64,000 bases of DNA from Peribacillus sp. ACCC06369 (GTDB lineage Bacteria > Bacillota > Bacilli > Bacillales > DSM-1321): assembly GCF_030348945.1 (NCBI RefSeq), contig NZ_JAUCEN010000002.1, positions 1,116,001-1,180,000 on the forward strand, written 5' to 3'. Below, piece by piece: positions 35,641 to 44,087 of the stretch. Position 1 is the stretch's first letter. Every line of letters begins with the position of its first letter. A model generated the notes under the pieces. It made no database searches and was not told the DNA's origin. It saw only the letters and a program-made list of their open reading frames with translations. A program made the position numbers and the translations under genes.

Positions 35641-36465
35641 ATGATAGAGATTAAGACGGTAAATGATGTGGTTTGTGTGCACGGGACTCCTGACGGTATC
35701 AAGTCGGGGATGAGTGTCTATGTTTTTTTAACGGATGGGCTATTGATAGATACTGGCGCACAGATTTTATTGGAAGGACTTGTTTCATTCTATGAGTCCG
35801 CAGACTTCGATGCAGTTGCCCTTACGCACTATCATGAAGACCATACGGGAGGCGCTGCCTGGATAAAGGAACATAAAAAGGTTCCGATATTCATTCATCC
35901 GATGTCGGTTGATGCTTGTGCGAAGGATGCTGAATATCCTGAATATCGTAAAATGTTTTGGGGAAAAAGAGACGCCTTTAAGGCTGAGCCGCTAGGCAAG
36001 GCCATTCATTCCCGCACCCAAACGTGGGAGCCGATTTTTACCCCTGGTCATGCGAAGGACCATATGGTGTATGTGAATCACAGCACTGGCATGCTCTTTT
36101 CAGGAGACCTTTTCGTAACACCAAAAACAAAGCTTATCTTACGGGAAGAGTCTGTCCCGATCATCATCGATTCCATAAAAAAATTACTCCGATATGACTT
36201 TGGGGAAGTGTTTTGCTGCCATGCTGGACATGTGCCTGACGGAAAGGAAATGTTTCGAAAAAAACTCGATTATTTGGAAAACCTCCAAGGTGAAATTTTA
36301 CGCTTACATGATCAAGGGCATACAGTCCATGAAATCCAGCAAGTCGTTTTACCGAATCGCTATCCCCTTATCGAGATATCTGAACATGAATGGGATTCAG
36401 AGCATATCATAACTTCGATATTATACGAAAATGTTTTGAATGCCAGGGAGAATGGAACTATTTGA
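35641..36465 (+). CDS. Metallo-beta-lactamase-fold hydrolase
   Basis: A 274-aa MBL-fold enzyme with the zinc-binding HxHxDH motif in THYHEDHTGG (near residue 62). The further His lies in TPGHAKDH, and SGDLF provides the bridging Asp. The C-terminal CCHAGHVPDG supplies a late His. The fold covers glyoxalase II, RNases and quorum-quenching lactonases; the substrate cannot be read from the sequence. GGGGTGA precedes the ATG. It is divergent from the metNPQ S-box region and followed by a terminator. Confidence 0.85.
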   Translation: MIEIKTVNDVVCVHGTPDGIKSGMSVYVFLTDGLLIDTGAQILLEGLVSFYESADFDAVALTHYHEDHTGGAAWIKEHKKVPIFIHPMSVDACAKDAEYPEYRKMFWGKRDAFKAEPLGKAIHSRTQTWEPIFTPGHAKDHMVYVNHSTGMLFSGDLFVTPKTKLILREESVPIIIDSIKKLLRYDFGEVFCCHAGHVPDGKEMFRKKLDYLENLQGEILRLHDQGHTVHEIQQVVLPNRYPLIEISEHEWDSEHIITSILYENVLNARENGTI

Positions 36466-36603
36466 ATATTAACAATAGATATTGAAAGGACGAGCTCTGA
36501 TATTAATGCTTTTAGCATAATACCAAATGCCTACGGGGGATAGAATGCGGGAATTGGAAAAGGCAAGAAGACAGCATGTTGTAATATTTAGTTTGCAATC
36601 AAA

Positions 36604-36632
36604 CAACTTCCATCCGGGAAGTTGTTTTTTTA
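36604..36632 (+). terminator. Rho-independent terminator
   Basis: CAACTTCC pairs with GGAAGTTG over a five-base loop and is followed by a T-run. It lies 140 bases after the MBL gene. Confidence 0.75.
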
Positions 36633-36710
36633 TGGAGGGGGGTGCTTTACATAAAAAAACATTTGATAGTGGGGAATATGACGCATGAACTAAAGTTCAC
36701 TTTTTTTAAG

Positions 36711-36736
36711 TGGAGCTCCCCAAAAAGGGAGCCCAC
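36711..36736 (-). terminator. Hairpin after the 62-aa gene
   Basis: TGGGCTCCC and GGGAGCTCCA (minus strand) pair with one bulged base, just beyond the stop codon of the small gene at 36743. No strong T-run follows. Confidence 0.4.
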
Positions 36737-36742
36737 GAGTGT

Positions 36743-36931
36743 TTATTTATTGATATTGGGATCTGTTTCATCATAAAAATCATGTGCTTCCTCGATGTTC
36801 TGAAGGTTAGCGACTTCATACACATTTCCGCCTGCCATTCCTTCATTGATTATTCGATCGATATCGAGGAAAACGGAATCCTTGCCATCATATTCGGTAT
36901 CCTTCAAAAATGTCATTTTTTCTTTATCCAA
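36743..36931 (-). CDS. Small acidic protein (62 aa)
   Basis: A 62-aa acidic protein (DIDRIINEGMAGGNVYEV, then EEAHDFYDETDPN) with no membrane segment. The start is TTG, eight bases after GGAGG. Its Shine-Dalgarno lies inside an 11-bp inverted repeat (36935-36979), so translation or upstream termination may be regulated there. It follows yheE on the same strand by about 90 bp. I do not recognise the family. Confidence 0.6.
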   Translation of the reverse strand: MDKEKMTFLKDTEYDGKDSVFLDIDRIINEGMAGGNVYEVANLQNIEEAHDFYDETDPNINK

Positions 36932-36934
36932 AAT

Positions 36935-36979
36935 AAATCCCTCCTAGCCTTTTCTTTAGTTTAGGCAAAGGAGGGATTT
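36935..36979 (-). promoter_or_regulatory. Inverted repeat pairing with the ribosome-binding site of the 62-aa gene
   Basis: AAATCCCTCCT (36935-36945) and AGGAGGGATTT (36969-36979) are perfect complements over 11 bp with a 23-base loop. On the minus strand the second RNA arm contains the AGGAGGG Shine-Dalgarno of the 62-aa gene, so the stem would hide it. It could also act as the yheE terminator. Confidence 0.5.
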
Positions 36980-37022
36980 TTATTCCGTTCAGGGGGTTAA
37001 TGAATGAAAAAGGGGAAAGGGC

Positions 37023-37226
37023 TCATTCATATACATGGTAGACCATTAAGTCATGGATCATGCTTTTGAGTTGGGTTTCATCTGTTTCGGAAGGTGGGTT
37101 GGCTGTCCATTCGATGGAACCATCTTTATGGTATAAGGCTTTGATTGCCTCCTTTTTGAAATAAAATGAAATTTTCCATCCTGGCAGATTCTTATGCAGT
37201 GGTGCCCACTGAAAATGGGTGATCAT
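37023..37226 (-). CDS. yheE: YheE-like small protein
   Basis: A 67-aa protein beginning MITHFQWAPLHKNLPGW, which matches the YheE family found beside yheC/yheD in Bacillus. The start at 37226 is used because GGAGG lies eight bases upstream; the in-frame ATG at 37241 overlaps that site. Function is unknown; family members are short, basic-aromatic and soluble. It lies downstream of the YheC/YheD block on the same strand, 63 bp away, as in the syntenic Bacillus locus. Confidence 0.75.
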   Translation of the reverse strand: MITHFQWAPLHKNLPGWKISFYFKKEAIKALYHKDGSIEWTANPPSETDETQLKSMIHDLMVYHVYE

Positions 37227-37289
37227 ATGTATAACCTCCATATATGCTGTCTTTCATATCATTATAATGTAAAACGGCAGCTGGAGGTG

Positions 37290-38486
37290 TCATTTTATTG
37301 TCAGGTTGGAAAAAGTCAATTCAATGAAAAGATTTTTTAAATGCAAAAGCCGGTTAGCTTCAATTTCCTCTTCATCGAACTGCATGGGTTTTGAGTTCAC
37401 TTCGTATATGAAGAGCGAACCCGATTCATCTTCGCCTACATCAATGGAAAATTCTCCGAGAAACCCGATTTTTTTCGAAAGAGTCTCACCGCATTTTTGG
37501 GCGATATTCGCTAATTTTTGATTCAAGCTTCTTGATTGCAGGTCTTGATAAGGAAAAAGCTTACCCCCTCGGGGAGTGTGGGTGGTGATTTCCTGAGTTT
37601 GTGACATCCTTACTGCTTTGCCGGTCACTTTATAAAAACCTTTTTCATAATGGACGAGAATTCGGTAATCGTAACGATGACCAAAAATTTTTTTCGGTAT
37701 GATCGCCTGTTGAGCAAGGTAGCTTCTTTTTAATAAATCCCTTTTTTTTGTTTCCCAGAATGAAGTGAAATCCGGAAAGGACTCACTATGCTTTAGGCTA
37801 TTGAACAAAAGTGTCTCATCAGGATTTTTGATGATGGTATAAATGCCCTTCCCTTGGCTTCCTTTGCATGGTTTAAGGTAAATATGCCTGTGGGTTTCGA
37901 GGAAAGCATCCAAGCAATCGCTGTTCCGCAGGATCATGGTGGGGGGGAGGTGAGTGGTGAGGGCCCCGTCTTCCGTTAATGCTTCGAACATTACATATTT
38001 ATCTATAAAACAAGGGTTGAAAAGGTTCATTCGATATTCTTTAAAGTGGTTGATGAGACGCTGGAATTCTTCTGAAGCCTCATAGCCCCTCGATGGGATA
38101 CGGTTATAGATGATGTCAGGGAGGGGCATCTTACACTCGATCCATTTGTTTGAAGTGGAGGAAAAAACATACCCTCTCAACGACTCGGAATGCAGGGCAT
38201 TTCCTGTGAAAGCATAAGTCAAAATCCCGTGTTCCAATAAATATAAGGATAGGTCCCGAAAAAGGGTCAGGTTTCCACCCAAACCTGATTCCTTTTTGGG
38301 ATTGGAAACAGTCAGTATTCCGACGACAAGCATCCGGTTACCTGGAAATATGGTGATAGGAATTAGGGGGTGATTCGAATGGTCCTTTTTATAGCTGATC
38401 TCCTCTTTGGCAGACCCGGCGAAAAGATCCGCATTCTCATGAGTGTGGTGCCAATTTTCAGTGCGGATATCGTAAAAAATGTTCAT
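37290..38486 (-). CDS. YheC/YheD-family ATP-grasp protein (fourth in the block)
   Basis: A 398-aa member of the YheC/YheD endospore-coat-associated family. The ATP-grasp domain covers about residues 165-385, with the nucleotide-binding loop IYLKPCKGSQGKGIYTI and the late metal-binding motif FIYEVNSKP. A shorter N-terminal region contains PDIIYNRIPSR, shared with its neighbours. ATP-grasp enzymes form amide-type bonds by acyl-phosphate intermediates; the YheC/D substrate is unknown. The start overlaps the previous gene's stop by four bases. Together with the three upstream paralogues it forms one operon. Confidence 0.82.
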   Translation of the reverse strand: MNIFYDIRTENWHHTHENADLFAGSAKEEISYKKDHSNHPLIPITIFPGNRMLVVGILTVSNPKKESGLGGNLTLFRDLSLYLLEHGILTYAFTGNALHSESLRGYVFSSTSNKWIECKMPLPDIIYNRIPSRGYEASEEFQRLINHFKEYRMNLFNPCFIDKYVMFEALTEDGALTTHLPPTMILRNSDCLDAFLETHRHIYLKPCKGSQGKGIYTIIKNPDETLLFNSLKHSESFPDFTSFWETKKRDLLKRSYLAQQAIIPKKIFGHRYDYRILVHYEKGFYKVTGKAVRMSQTQEITTHTPRGGKLFPYQDLQSRSLNQKLANIAQKCGETLSKKIGFLGEFSIDVGEDESGSLFIYEVNSKPMQFDEEEIEANRLLHLKNLFIELTFSNLTIK

Positions 38487-39850
38487 CGCGGCACACTGAT
38501 TGATTTCGTAATCGTCTGTTCCGTAAGGTAAATGGCATAATCAAGGCTGAGCTTTCTGGTCAGCAGTTCGAAATCCTTGAGTTTTGGATGGGAGAAGATG
38601 GAACGTCCAGGTTTGGAATTGGCTTCAAACATCCAAACCTGCCCTTTTTTATCCAATCCAAAATCAAATCCTATTTCTGCAATGATGCCGTCCAAGTTCT
38701 TTTCTATACTGTCACTTAGAATCAGTGCGGCTTCCGATAGCTTTCGTTCGACTTCTTTCGCTTCATCGTCATCTCCAAACAATTCGGCGACCGTTTTGAT
38801 GACACCCCCGCTTTTAATATGGGTCGTGACGCTACCGGCACCAGCGATTTTTGCTGCAATCGCGGACACCTGCCATTTTCCATTACTGTCCTTGTTCGTA
38901 TGGACCCGGAAATCCACTGGACGTTTTTCAGATCGAATTAATGGGATGCCCTGCTGCACGATAAGGTTCTCAAGCGGCCGGTCGTGAAAAATATGTTTAA
39001 CAATGGCTTCCAAAGTGGAAAACTTTTGCAGTTTATTTTCTTTTGCTTCATTTGTATAGCGGCAATAGTAAACATCCTCATGCTTATCATAAAGAATTTG
39101 GTGAATCCCTAGACCGAGGCTGCCGTGAATGGGCTTTATATAAACTTGACGGTAATGGGAAAGAAGGGTTTCCACCACGGACATGGATTGAAATGGATAC
39201 GTTTCCGGCAAATAAGGCAGTGCCCGCTCATCTGCGCATAACCTTTCATTTACATCCCATTTATTGAAAAAACCAGGATTATACCATGGAATGGTATATT
39301 CTTTTTGAAATTTCTGCTTCACTTCTTTGGGTCCATCGCGGTTTTCCGTCAACCGGTTTGGGAGACGGTCATAGATGACATTAGGAAAAGGAAATTCATT
39401 AATGTGCCAGTCATCGTTATCAAACACATAACCTTTGATTGTCTCCTCATCCCAATTGATTACATTCTCTCCAAAAACAAAGGGGATACAGCCTGTGGTC
39501 CTGCTAAGCGAAAGGAGCTTTGCGAAAAATTCCGTTCTCTCCCCTAATGGTTTGTTTGAAAGGCCGGTGAATCCTGAGGAAAAGATTCCGACAAGCGGTC
39601 CGATATGGATGCTCTTGCCGTATATGAATAAATGAAGGGGAATATCGGTATGATCGAATATAAGCGATTCCGCAAGACTTTCCGATAGGACGATTGATTG
39701 ATTGACGGCCGGGTTTTGTTTGACGATGGCAGGACATGAATGTCGTCCGAAATAAATTAATTCAATCTCTGCCAAATCTCCAAGCTCTGAAGGATAGTAG
39801 AGAACATTGCCAGGGATAGCGGCAATTTCGGCAGGATAAGTCTTTCTCAC
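38483..39850 (-). CDS. yheD: YheD-like endospore coat-associated ATP-grasp protein
   Basis: A 455-aa protein of the same length as B. subtilis YheD. The N-terminal region (about 1-200) has PFPNVIYDRLPNR, and the ATP-grasp domain has VYIKPIHGSLGLGIHQI, VDFRVHTNKD and the metal motif MFEANSKPGRS. Upstream yheC ends three bases before this gene starts, and the next paralogue overlaps its end. YheD is known to be associated with the forming spore. Its catalytic role is not established. The yheD label is by length and order; the paralogue at 40941 is equally long. Confidence 0.8.
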   Translation of the reverse strand: MRKTYPAEIAAIPGNVLYYPSELGDLAEIELIYFGRHSCPAIVKQNPAVNQSIVLSESLAESLIFDHTDIPLHLFIYGKSIHIGPLVGIFSSGFTGLSNKPLGERTEFFAKLLSLSRTTGCIPFVFGENVINWDEETIKGYVFDNDDWHINEFPFPNVIYDRLPNRLTENRDGPKEVKQKFQKEYTIPWYNPGFFNKWDVNERLCADERALPYLPETYPFQSMSVVETLLSHYRQVYIKPIHGSLGLGIHQILYDKHEDVYYCRYTNEAKENKLQKFSTLEAIVKHIFHDRPLENLIVQQGIPLIRSEKRPVDFRVHTNKDSNGKWQVSAIAAKIAGAGSVTTHIKSGGVIKTVAELFGDDDEAKEVERKLSEAALILSDSIEKNLDGIIAEIGFDFGLDKKGQVWMFEANSKPGRSIFSHPKLKDFELLTRKLSLDYAIYLTEQTITKSISVPR

Positions 39851-39853
39851 TTT

Positions 39854-40924
39854 CTATTCACCTGCTTTCTGAAGATGTTCGGCTAAATACTGGCTATATT
39901 GAAACGGTGCGCGATGAATATCTTTCATTGTCTCCGGCTGAAGTGCCTGAATGATTTTCCTTCCGGGCTTCGAGTTAATATCCATTATCCATATTTGGCC
40001 TTTTTTATCGATGCCTAGATCAATCCCCAACTCGAATAACCTTTCAAAGACAGCTTCGGTTTTTACGGGCAGGGTGCGAAGGATATGCTGAATCTTTTGT
40101 TCGACAGCATTCGAAAACGTTTCCGGGTTCCTTTTGTTGAAAGTATCCAATGAAATGGCTTCCCCGCCTGTGGCAAGATTTGAGGTAATTCCATCCTTTT
40201 GTCCCGTACGAATTCCGCGTCCCCGTTCCATCCATTGATTCTTCTCGTTTTTTTGAAGTAAGATCCGTAAATCGAATGGCTCGTTATTTTGGTTGCGAAG
40301 TTCCAAATATGGCTGGCAGAGGTAACGGTATCGATTTAATAAATGCTGCAGCCATTTGTTAAGCTGAGATTTGGAGGAGAATTGGCGGTCATATTTGGTG
40401 CCCTTTTTCGTCATGGAAACCAAGGTCCCGTCTTCGGTTTTTGAAAGAAGATAGATTCCTGTACCACCTTCACCGAATTCAGGTTTGATGATGATTTTAT
40501 CCAGGCGTTCCAAATGACCGGTAATATCTTCAGGTGTCGTCACTTGTACGGTCTCTGGAAAAAATGCCTGTAGGTGTGGATGGTTTTTTAGGATTTGGTA
40601 CACTTCCCACTTACCAGGAAGGCCCAGCCCTAAGAAATTCGAGTTTTCTTTTAACCAATCGATTTTGTGTCGTGTTTCCGTAGACTCACGGACTAATCCG
40701 TGAAAACAGCGATCATATACAAAATCAGGTAAATCAAAAGATGTGGTGATCCAAGTTTCGTTCTCGGCATCAAAACGCTCGCCGCGCACTTTTTTCAGAT
40801 CCATATCAATATTTTCCGGTGAGAATTTACAAACTTTCATATTAAATGATTTAGCGTTTTTGGCTATTTCGGTGAAGTAGTTGTTTTCATGTGTATCCGA
40901 CGCGGCCATTAATCCTATTAACAC
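39854..40924 (-). CDS. yheC: YheC-like endospore coat-associated ATP-grasp protein
   Basis: A 356-aa protein matching the length of B. subtilis YheC and lacking the extra N-terminal domain of its neighbours. PDFVYDRCFHG near residue 67 corresponds to the family's shared (D/N)R motif. The ATP-grasp part has IIIKPEFGEGGTGIYLL, PFDLRILLQKN and the metal-binding IMDINSKPGRK. The ATG lies 16 bases beyond the stop of the preceding paralogue. It likely acts with YheD during sporulation; this is family knowledge. Confidence 0.82.
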   Translation of the reverse strand: MLIGLMAASDTHENNYFTEIAKNAKSFNMKVCKFSPENIDMDLKKVRGERFDAENETWITTSFDLPDFVYDRCFHGLVRESTETRHKIDWLKENSNFLGLGLPGKWEVYQILKNHPHLQAFFPETVQVTTPEDITGHLERLDKIIIKPEFGEGGTGIYLLSKTEDGTLVSMTKKGTKYDRQFSSKSQLNKWLQHLLNRYRYLCQPYLELRNQNNEPFDLRILLQKNEKNQWMERGRGIRTGQKDGITSNLATGGEAISLDTFNKRNPETFSNAVEQKIQHILRTLPVKTEAVFERLFELGIDLGIDKKGQIWIMDINSKPGRKIIQALQPETMKDIHRAPFQYSQYLAEHLQKAGE

Positions 40925-40940
40925 GTGCTAGCAACTCCTT

Positions 40941-42302
40941 TTATCGATGGTTTTCGCGGTTAAGGGCAAGCATGAAATCTATGATGGATTTTACTGATGG
41001 ACGAAACGTTTCATAGTTGCCATGAAATTTTTTCGAAGGTTTTGAATTCACTTCGATGATCCATGGATGGCTATCGGTATCCAGTGCTAAATCGATACCT
41101 AGCTCACCGAATGAATCGTCATGGTTTTCGACCAAGGCCTGGGCAGTGTTGTTAGCCAGCCGTACGAGCTTTTGATATATGCGGCTGGCGTCCTGAAGGT
41201 CAAATGCTTCCTTTAGAAAATCCGGCCCATTTTTCATCAATCCGCCTTGTGCAAGATTGGAAACGATAGTACCAGGGTCCCCAATCCGGGCAACCATTGA
41301 TGAAACTTTCCATTCAAGCTGATCGTTCCGGTGAAGAAGTATGCGAAAATCAACTTTTCTCTGATCGGTTTCGAATAGGGAAATCCCTTTTTGAAGAATG
41401 AAGGCTTGTTTTCTGGAAAATATTTTTAAGGTTTCGTACAACTTTTCATCCGTATCAGCAAAATGTACATCTTGGAGATGCCCGGATTGCTCGATTTTCC
41501 ATTTTTCAGCCACTTGCGTTAATCTGCAAATATTCCTGCCTTGGCTGCCTGATGTGGGTTTAAAGTAGATTACCGAATGCTTTTCTATAAATGTCAAGAA
41601 AGATTCCTTTTGGTTAAAAAGGATCGTCTCTGGCAAATTTGGCAACAGGTCATCTTCTAAGATTAGCAGCTCATGTACATCATGTTTGGAGAGGAACCTT
41701 CCATTGAACATCGGTATTGACCGTTCCTCCAGTTCAGTTTTAAATAGCTTGAAAGAATGCGATTCCTCAAGTTTGCGCGAGTGTATCCGGTTATAAAAAA
41801 CATCAGGAATGGGGAGGGGCAAGGTTTGCCAGCCATCTTGCCCTGGCAGGTAGCCTTCCACAACTCCATCTTGAAGAGACTGCAATTTTACTAAATAGAA
41901 GGGGACGCCCTGCTGATTACAATATGATTTCATTTCCTGATAAAATTTTTCCATCTCGCCGAATGTCCCGTCTTGCAAGGGAGTCTGGTTCATGAGTGAA
42001 GCGAAGAACGGGCCTATTTTAATTGACCGTCCCTCCGCATGGTATGAGACGGAGATTGGATCGGATAAAACGGGTAAGGATAAAGTTTGGTTCATATCAT
42101 ATGAAAGTTTCAATGTAGGCTGGGATGACGGGAACGGCTGGACAAGTACCGGGACCGAACGGCATCCAGCCATGATCGTCAAGGGTTCTCCAAATTGAAG
42201 GCCCCATTCCTCAAATAGTTTTTCTTCGATAAACAGTAGCGCCTTCTTTCTAGTCTCTGCGGGATTTACCGTAATGAAAACTTTCTGATGGTTAAGGTTC
42301 AT
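40941..42302 (-). CDS. YheC/YheD-family ATP-grasp protein (first in the block)
   Basis: A 453-aa protein, the first gene of the four-gene block. It has the long N-terminal region (about 1-200, including PDVFYNRIHSR) and an ATP-grasp domain with IYFKPTSGSQGRNICRL, VDFRILLHRN and IIEVNSKPSKK. The glycine that follows GSQGK/R in the paralogues is Asn here, a change in the flexible phosphate loop. It is divergent from the broken yheB with 135 bp between them, where the operon promoter should lie; I did not identify sigma-E or sigma-K hexamers with certainty. Confidence 0.82.
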   Translation of the reverse strand: MNLNHQKVFITVNPAETRKKALLFIEEKLFEEWGLQFGEPLTIMAGCRSVPVLVQPFPSSQPTLKLSYDMNQTLSLPVLSDPISVSYHAEGRSIKIGPFFASLMNQTPLQDGTFGEMEKFYQEMKSYCNQQGVPFYLVKLQSLQDGVVEGYLPGQDGWQTLPLPIPDVFYNRIHSRKLEESHSFKLFKTELEERSIPMFNGRFLSKHDVHELLILEDDLLPNLPETILFNQKESFLTFIEKHSVIYFKPTSGSQGRNICRLTQVAEKWKIEQSGHLQDVHFADTDEKLYETLKIFSRKQAFILQKGISLFETDQRKVDFRILLHRNDQLEWKVSSMVARIGDPGTIVSNLAQGGLMKNGPDFLKEAFDLQDASRIYQKLVRLANNTAQALVENHDDSFGELGIDLALDTDSHPWIIEVNSKPSKKFHGNYETFRPSVKSIIDFMLALNRENHR

Positions 42303-42437
42303 AATAATTCCCCGTTTGCACTAAGTTTGATATCCTTTTATAATTTAATGATGGGCAAATGTGGATAACACATTCTATGTTTTTTTAATTAGAAGGTGTC
42401 ATCAAGCCTCTATTTAAGAAATAAAAGGAGAAATTTC

Positions 42438-43509
42438 ATGGGTGAGTTTTGGGTAAAGATACTGTTTATGGTCGTCGTAGGTGCTGTAATAGGTGGCTTC
42501 ACTAATTTATTAGCTATCAGAATGCTGTTCAGACCTTATAAACCAATCTATATTTTCGGGAAACAGTTGCCGTAGACACCAGGGTTGATTCCGAAGCGGC
42601 AGGATGAGTTAGCCAAACAGTTAGGCAAATTGGTGGTTGATCATTTAATCACCCTAGATAGCATTCAAAGCAAAGTCATCAATGATGCCTCTATACAGAA
42701 TATGAAAATTTTTGTTCAGGCAGAAGTAAAGAAAGCATTGTCCACGGAAAAAAGTGCAACTCAATTGCTTGATCAATTGGGAATGAAGAATTCGTCATTC
42801 ACGTTAGACCAGAGGTTACAAGCATTCATTCTTGGTAAATATGAAACATGGTCGGAAGAGAATCGGAGCAAGAGCCTGAAGGATATCGTCCCGTCTCACA
42901 TTCAGCAAAAAGCCCTCGACTCGATTCCTGATTTGTCACGTTTCATCGTGAAAAAGGGAAAAGAGTATTTTGGCAGTGCAGAAGGCAAAAGCCGTCTTGA
43001 AGATATGTTGGATGATTTTTTCAAGGAACGGGGTAAGTAAGCTGATCAATTTAATTCAGATGTTCATTGGAAACGAAAAGTTAATTGATAAGATCCAACC
43101 GGAAATCATTAAATTCTTAGAACAATCTCGAACAATTGATACATTGTCAGTGATGATGGTGAAAGAGTGGGGAAATCTCGAGAAATGGGATGTAGAGAAA
43201 ATCGAGGGAATGATTGGTAAGGAAACGATAAAACAATGGATTAAAGAAAAAACGGCAGAAATGATGCCTCTCGCTGGTATGATGAATAACCCGGTTCGTG
43301 AATTGACTGCCAATTTTTCGAACAGCATTGTGGAAAAGGGTGTCCCGATCTTCGTGGAAGAGCAAGTTTCGTCATTTTCGGTGTCCCGGCTTGAGGACAT
43401 GGTCGTTTACATCACTAAAAAGGAATTGTCGATGATCACATACCTTGGGGTCTTACTTGGTGGAATCATAGGATTATTTCAAGGTTTCGTAACTGTTTTG
43501 ATAGGATGA
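42438..43509 (+). pseudogene. yheB: DUF445 family membrane protein YheB, disrupted
   Basis: The gene opens with an AAGGAG-preceded ATG and encodes a membrane helix followed by [20 protein letters not shown], the usual DUF445 start. It is interrupted by an in-frame TAG at 42573-42575, within LP-stop-TPGLIPKR, where the family has a sense codon. The same frame then continues to 43040, where a frameshift near 43037 moves the reading to another frame that runs to 43509 and ends in a C-terminal membrane helix. Both parts read as continuous DUF445 protein of about 355 residues. Two independent lesions indicate a pseudogene; sequencing error is possible but would have to occur twice. Confidence 0.8.
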
Positions 43510-43582
43510 CGTGTAATTCGCAATCGGATTTGTTATAGTGGAAAAGGTGTAGGAATACAATGATTACCGGGAGGGGAAATAC

Positions 43583-43939
43583 ATGAGTAACGTATATGAT
43601 GCAGCGTATGAAATGGAAAAGGCGATTAGGGCAAGTAATGAATATGCGGACTTGCAACGCTTATATGATCTTGTAAATTCTGATGAAGCAACAAAAGGAA
43701 TGTTTGAAAACTTCCGTAATCTTCAAATGTCATTGCAGCAAAAGCAAATGATGGGACAGGAGATTGCTCCAGAAGAGGTTGAGCAAGCACAAAAGACGGT
43801 ACAGCTTGTCCAACAAAATACAACCATTTCACAATTGATGGAAGCTGAACAGCGTATGAGCATGGTCATCGCAGACCTCAATAAAATTATCATGAAGCCG
43901 CTTGAAGATTTATATGGCTTGCCTGAACAACAGCAATAA
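43583..43939 (+). CDS. yheA: YlbF/YmcA-family protein YheA
   Basis: A 118-aa helical protein of the YlbF/YmcA (DUF964) family, with the typical YDLVNSDEATKGMFENFRNL and EVEQAQKTVQ helices and a Gln-rich tail. Paralogues YlbF and YmcA join YaaT in the RicAFT complex that affects RNase Y and development; YheA itself is less studied. It has a GGGAGGGG site before the ATG, lies 73 bp after the broken yheB on the same strand, and is followed by a terminator. Length and neighbourhood match B. subtilis yheA. Confidence 0.9.
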   Translation: MSNVYDAAYEMEKAIRASNEYADLQRLYDLVNSDEATKGMFENFRNLQMSLQQKQMMGQEIAPEEVEQAQKTVQLVQQNTTISQLMEAEQRMSMVIADLNKIIMKPLEDLYGLPEQQQ

Positions 43940-43949
43940 GCAGTTGGAG

Positions 43950-43981
43950 ACTCCCTTCTATAATGGTTGGGAGTTTTTTTT
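43950..43981 (+). terminator. yheA terminator
   Basis: ACTCCC (43950-43955) and GGGAGT (43969-43974) form the stem, followed by a run of T residues. Confidence 0.75.
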
Positions 43982-44087
43982 GTTCCCGAAATGTACCGTA
44001 TGCAAGGGGTGTGAACTACTATTTGTTCTACTCTCTAAATTTTAGTCATAAATTTTAAAGAGGATATTACAGATGGGGGAGATCAGC

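Noticed and set aside
42573..42575. TAG read-through or pyrrolysine/selenocysteine-type recoding in yheB
   Set aside because: No SECIS-like structure or recoding genes are seen, and a separate frameshift occurs downstream, so a pseudogene is simpler.
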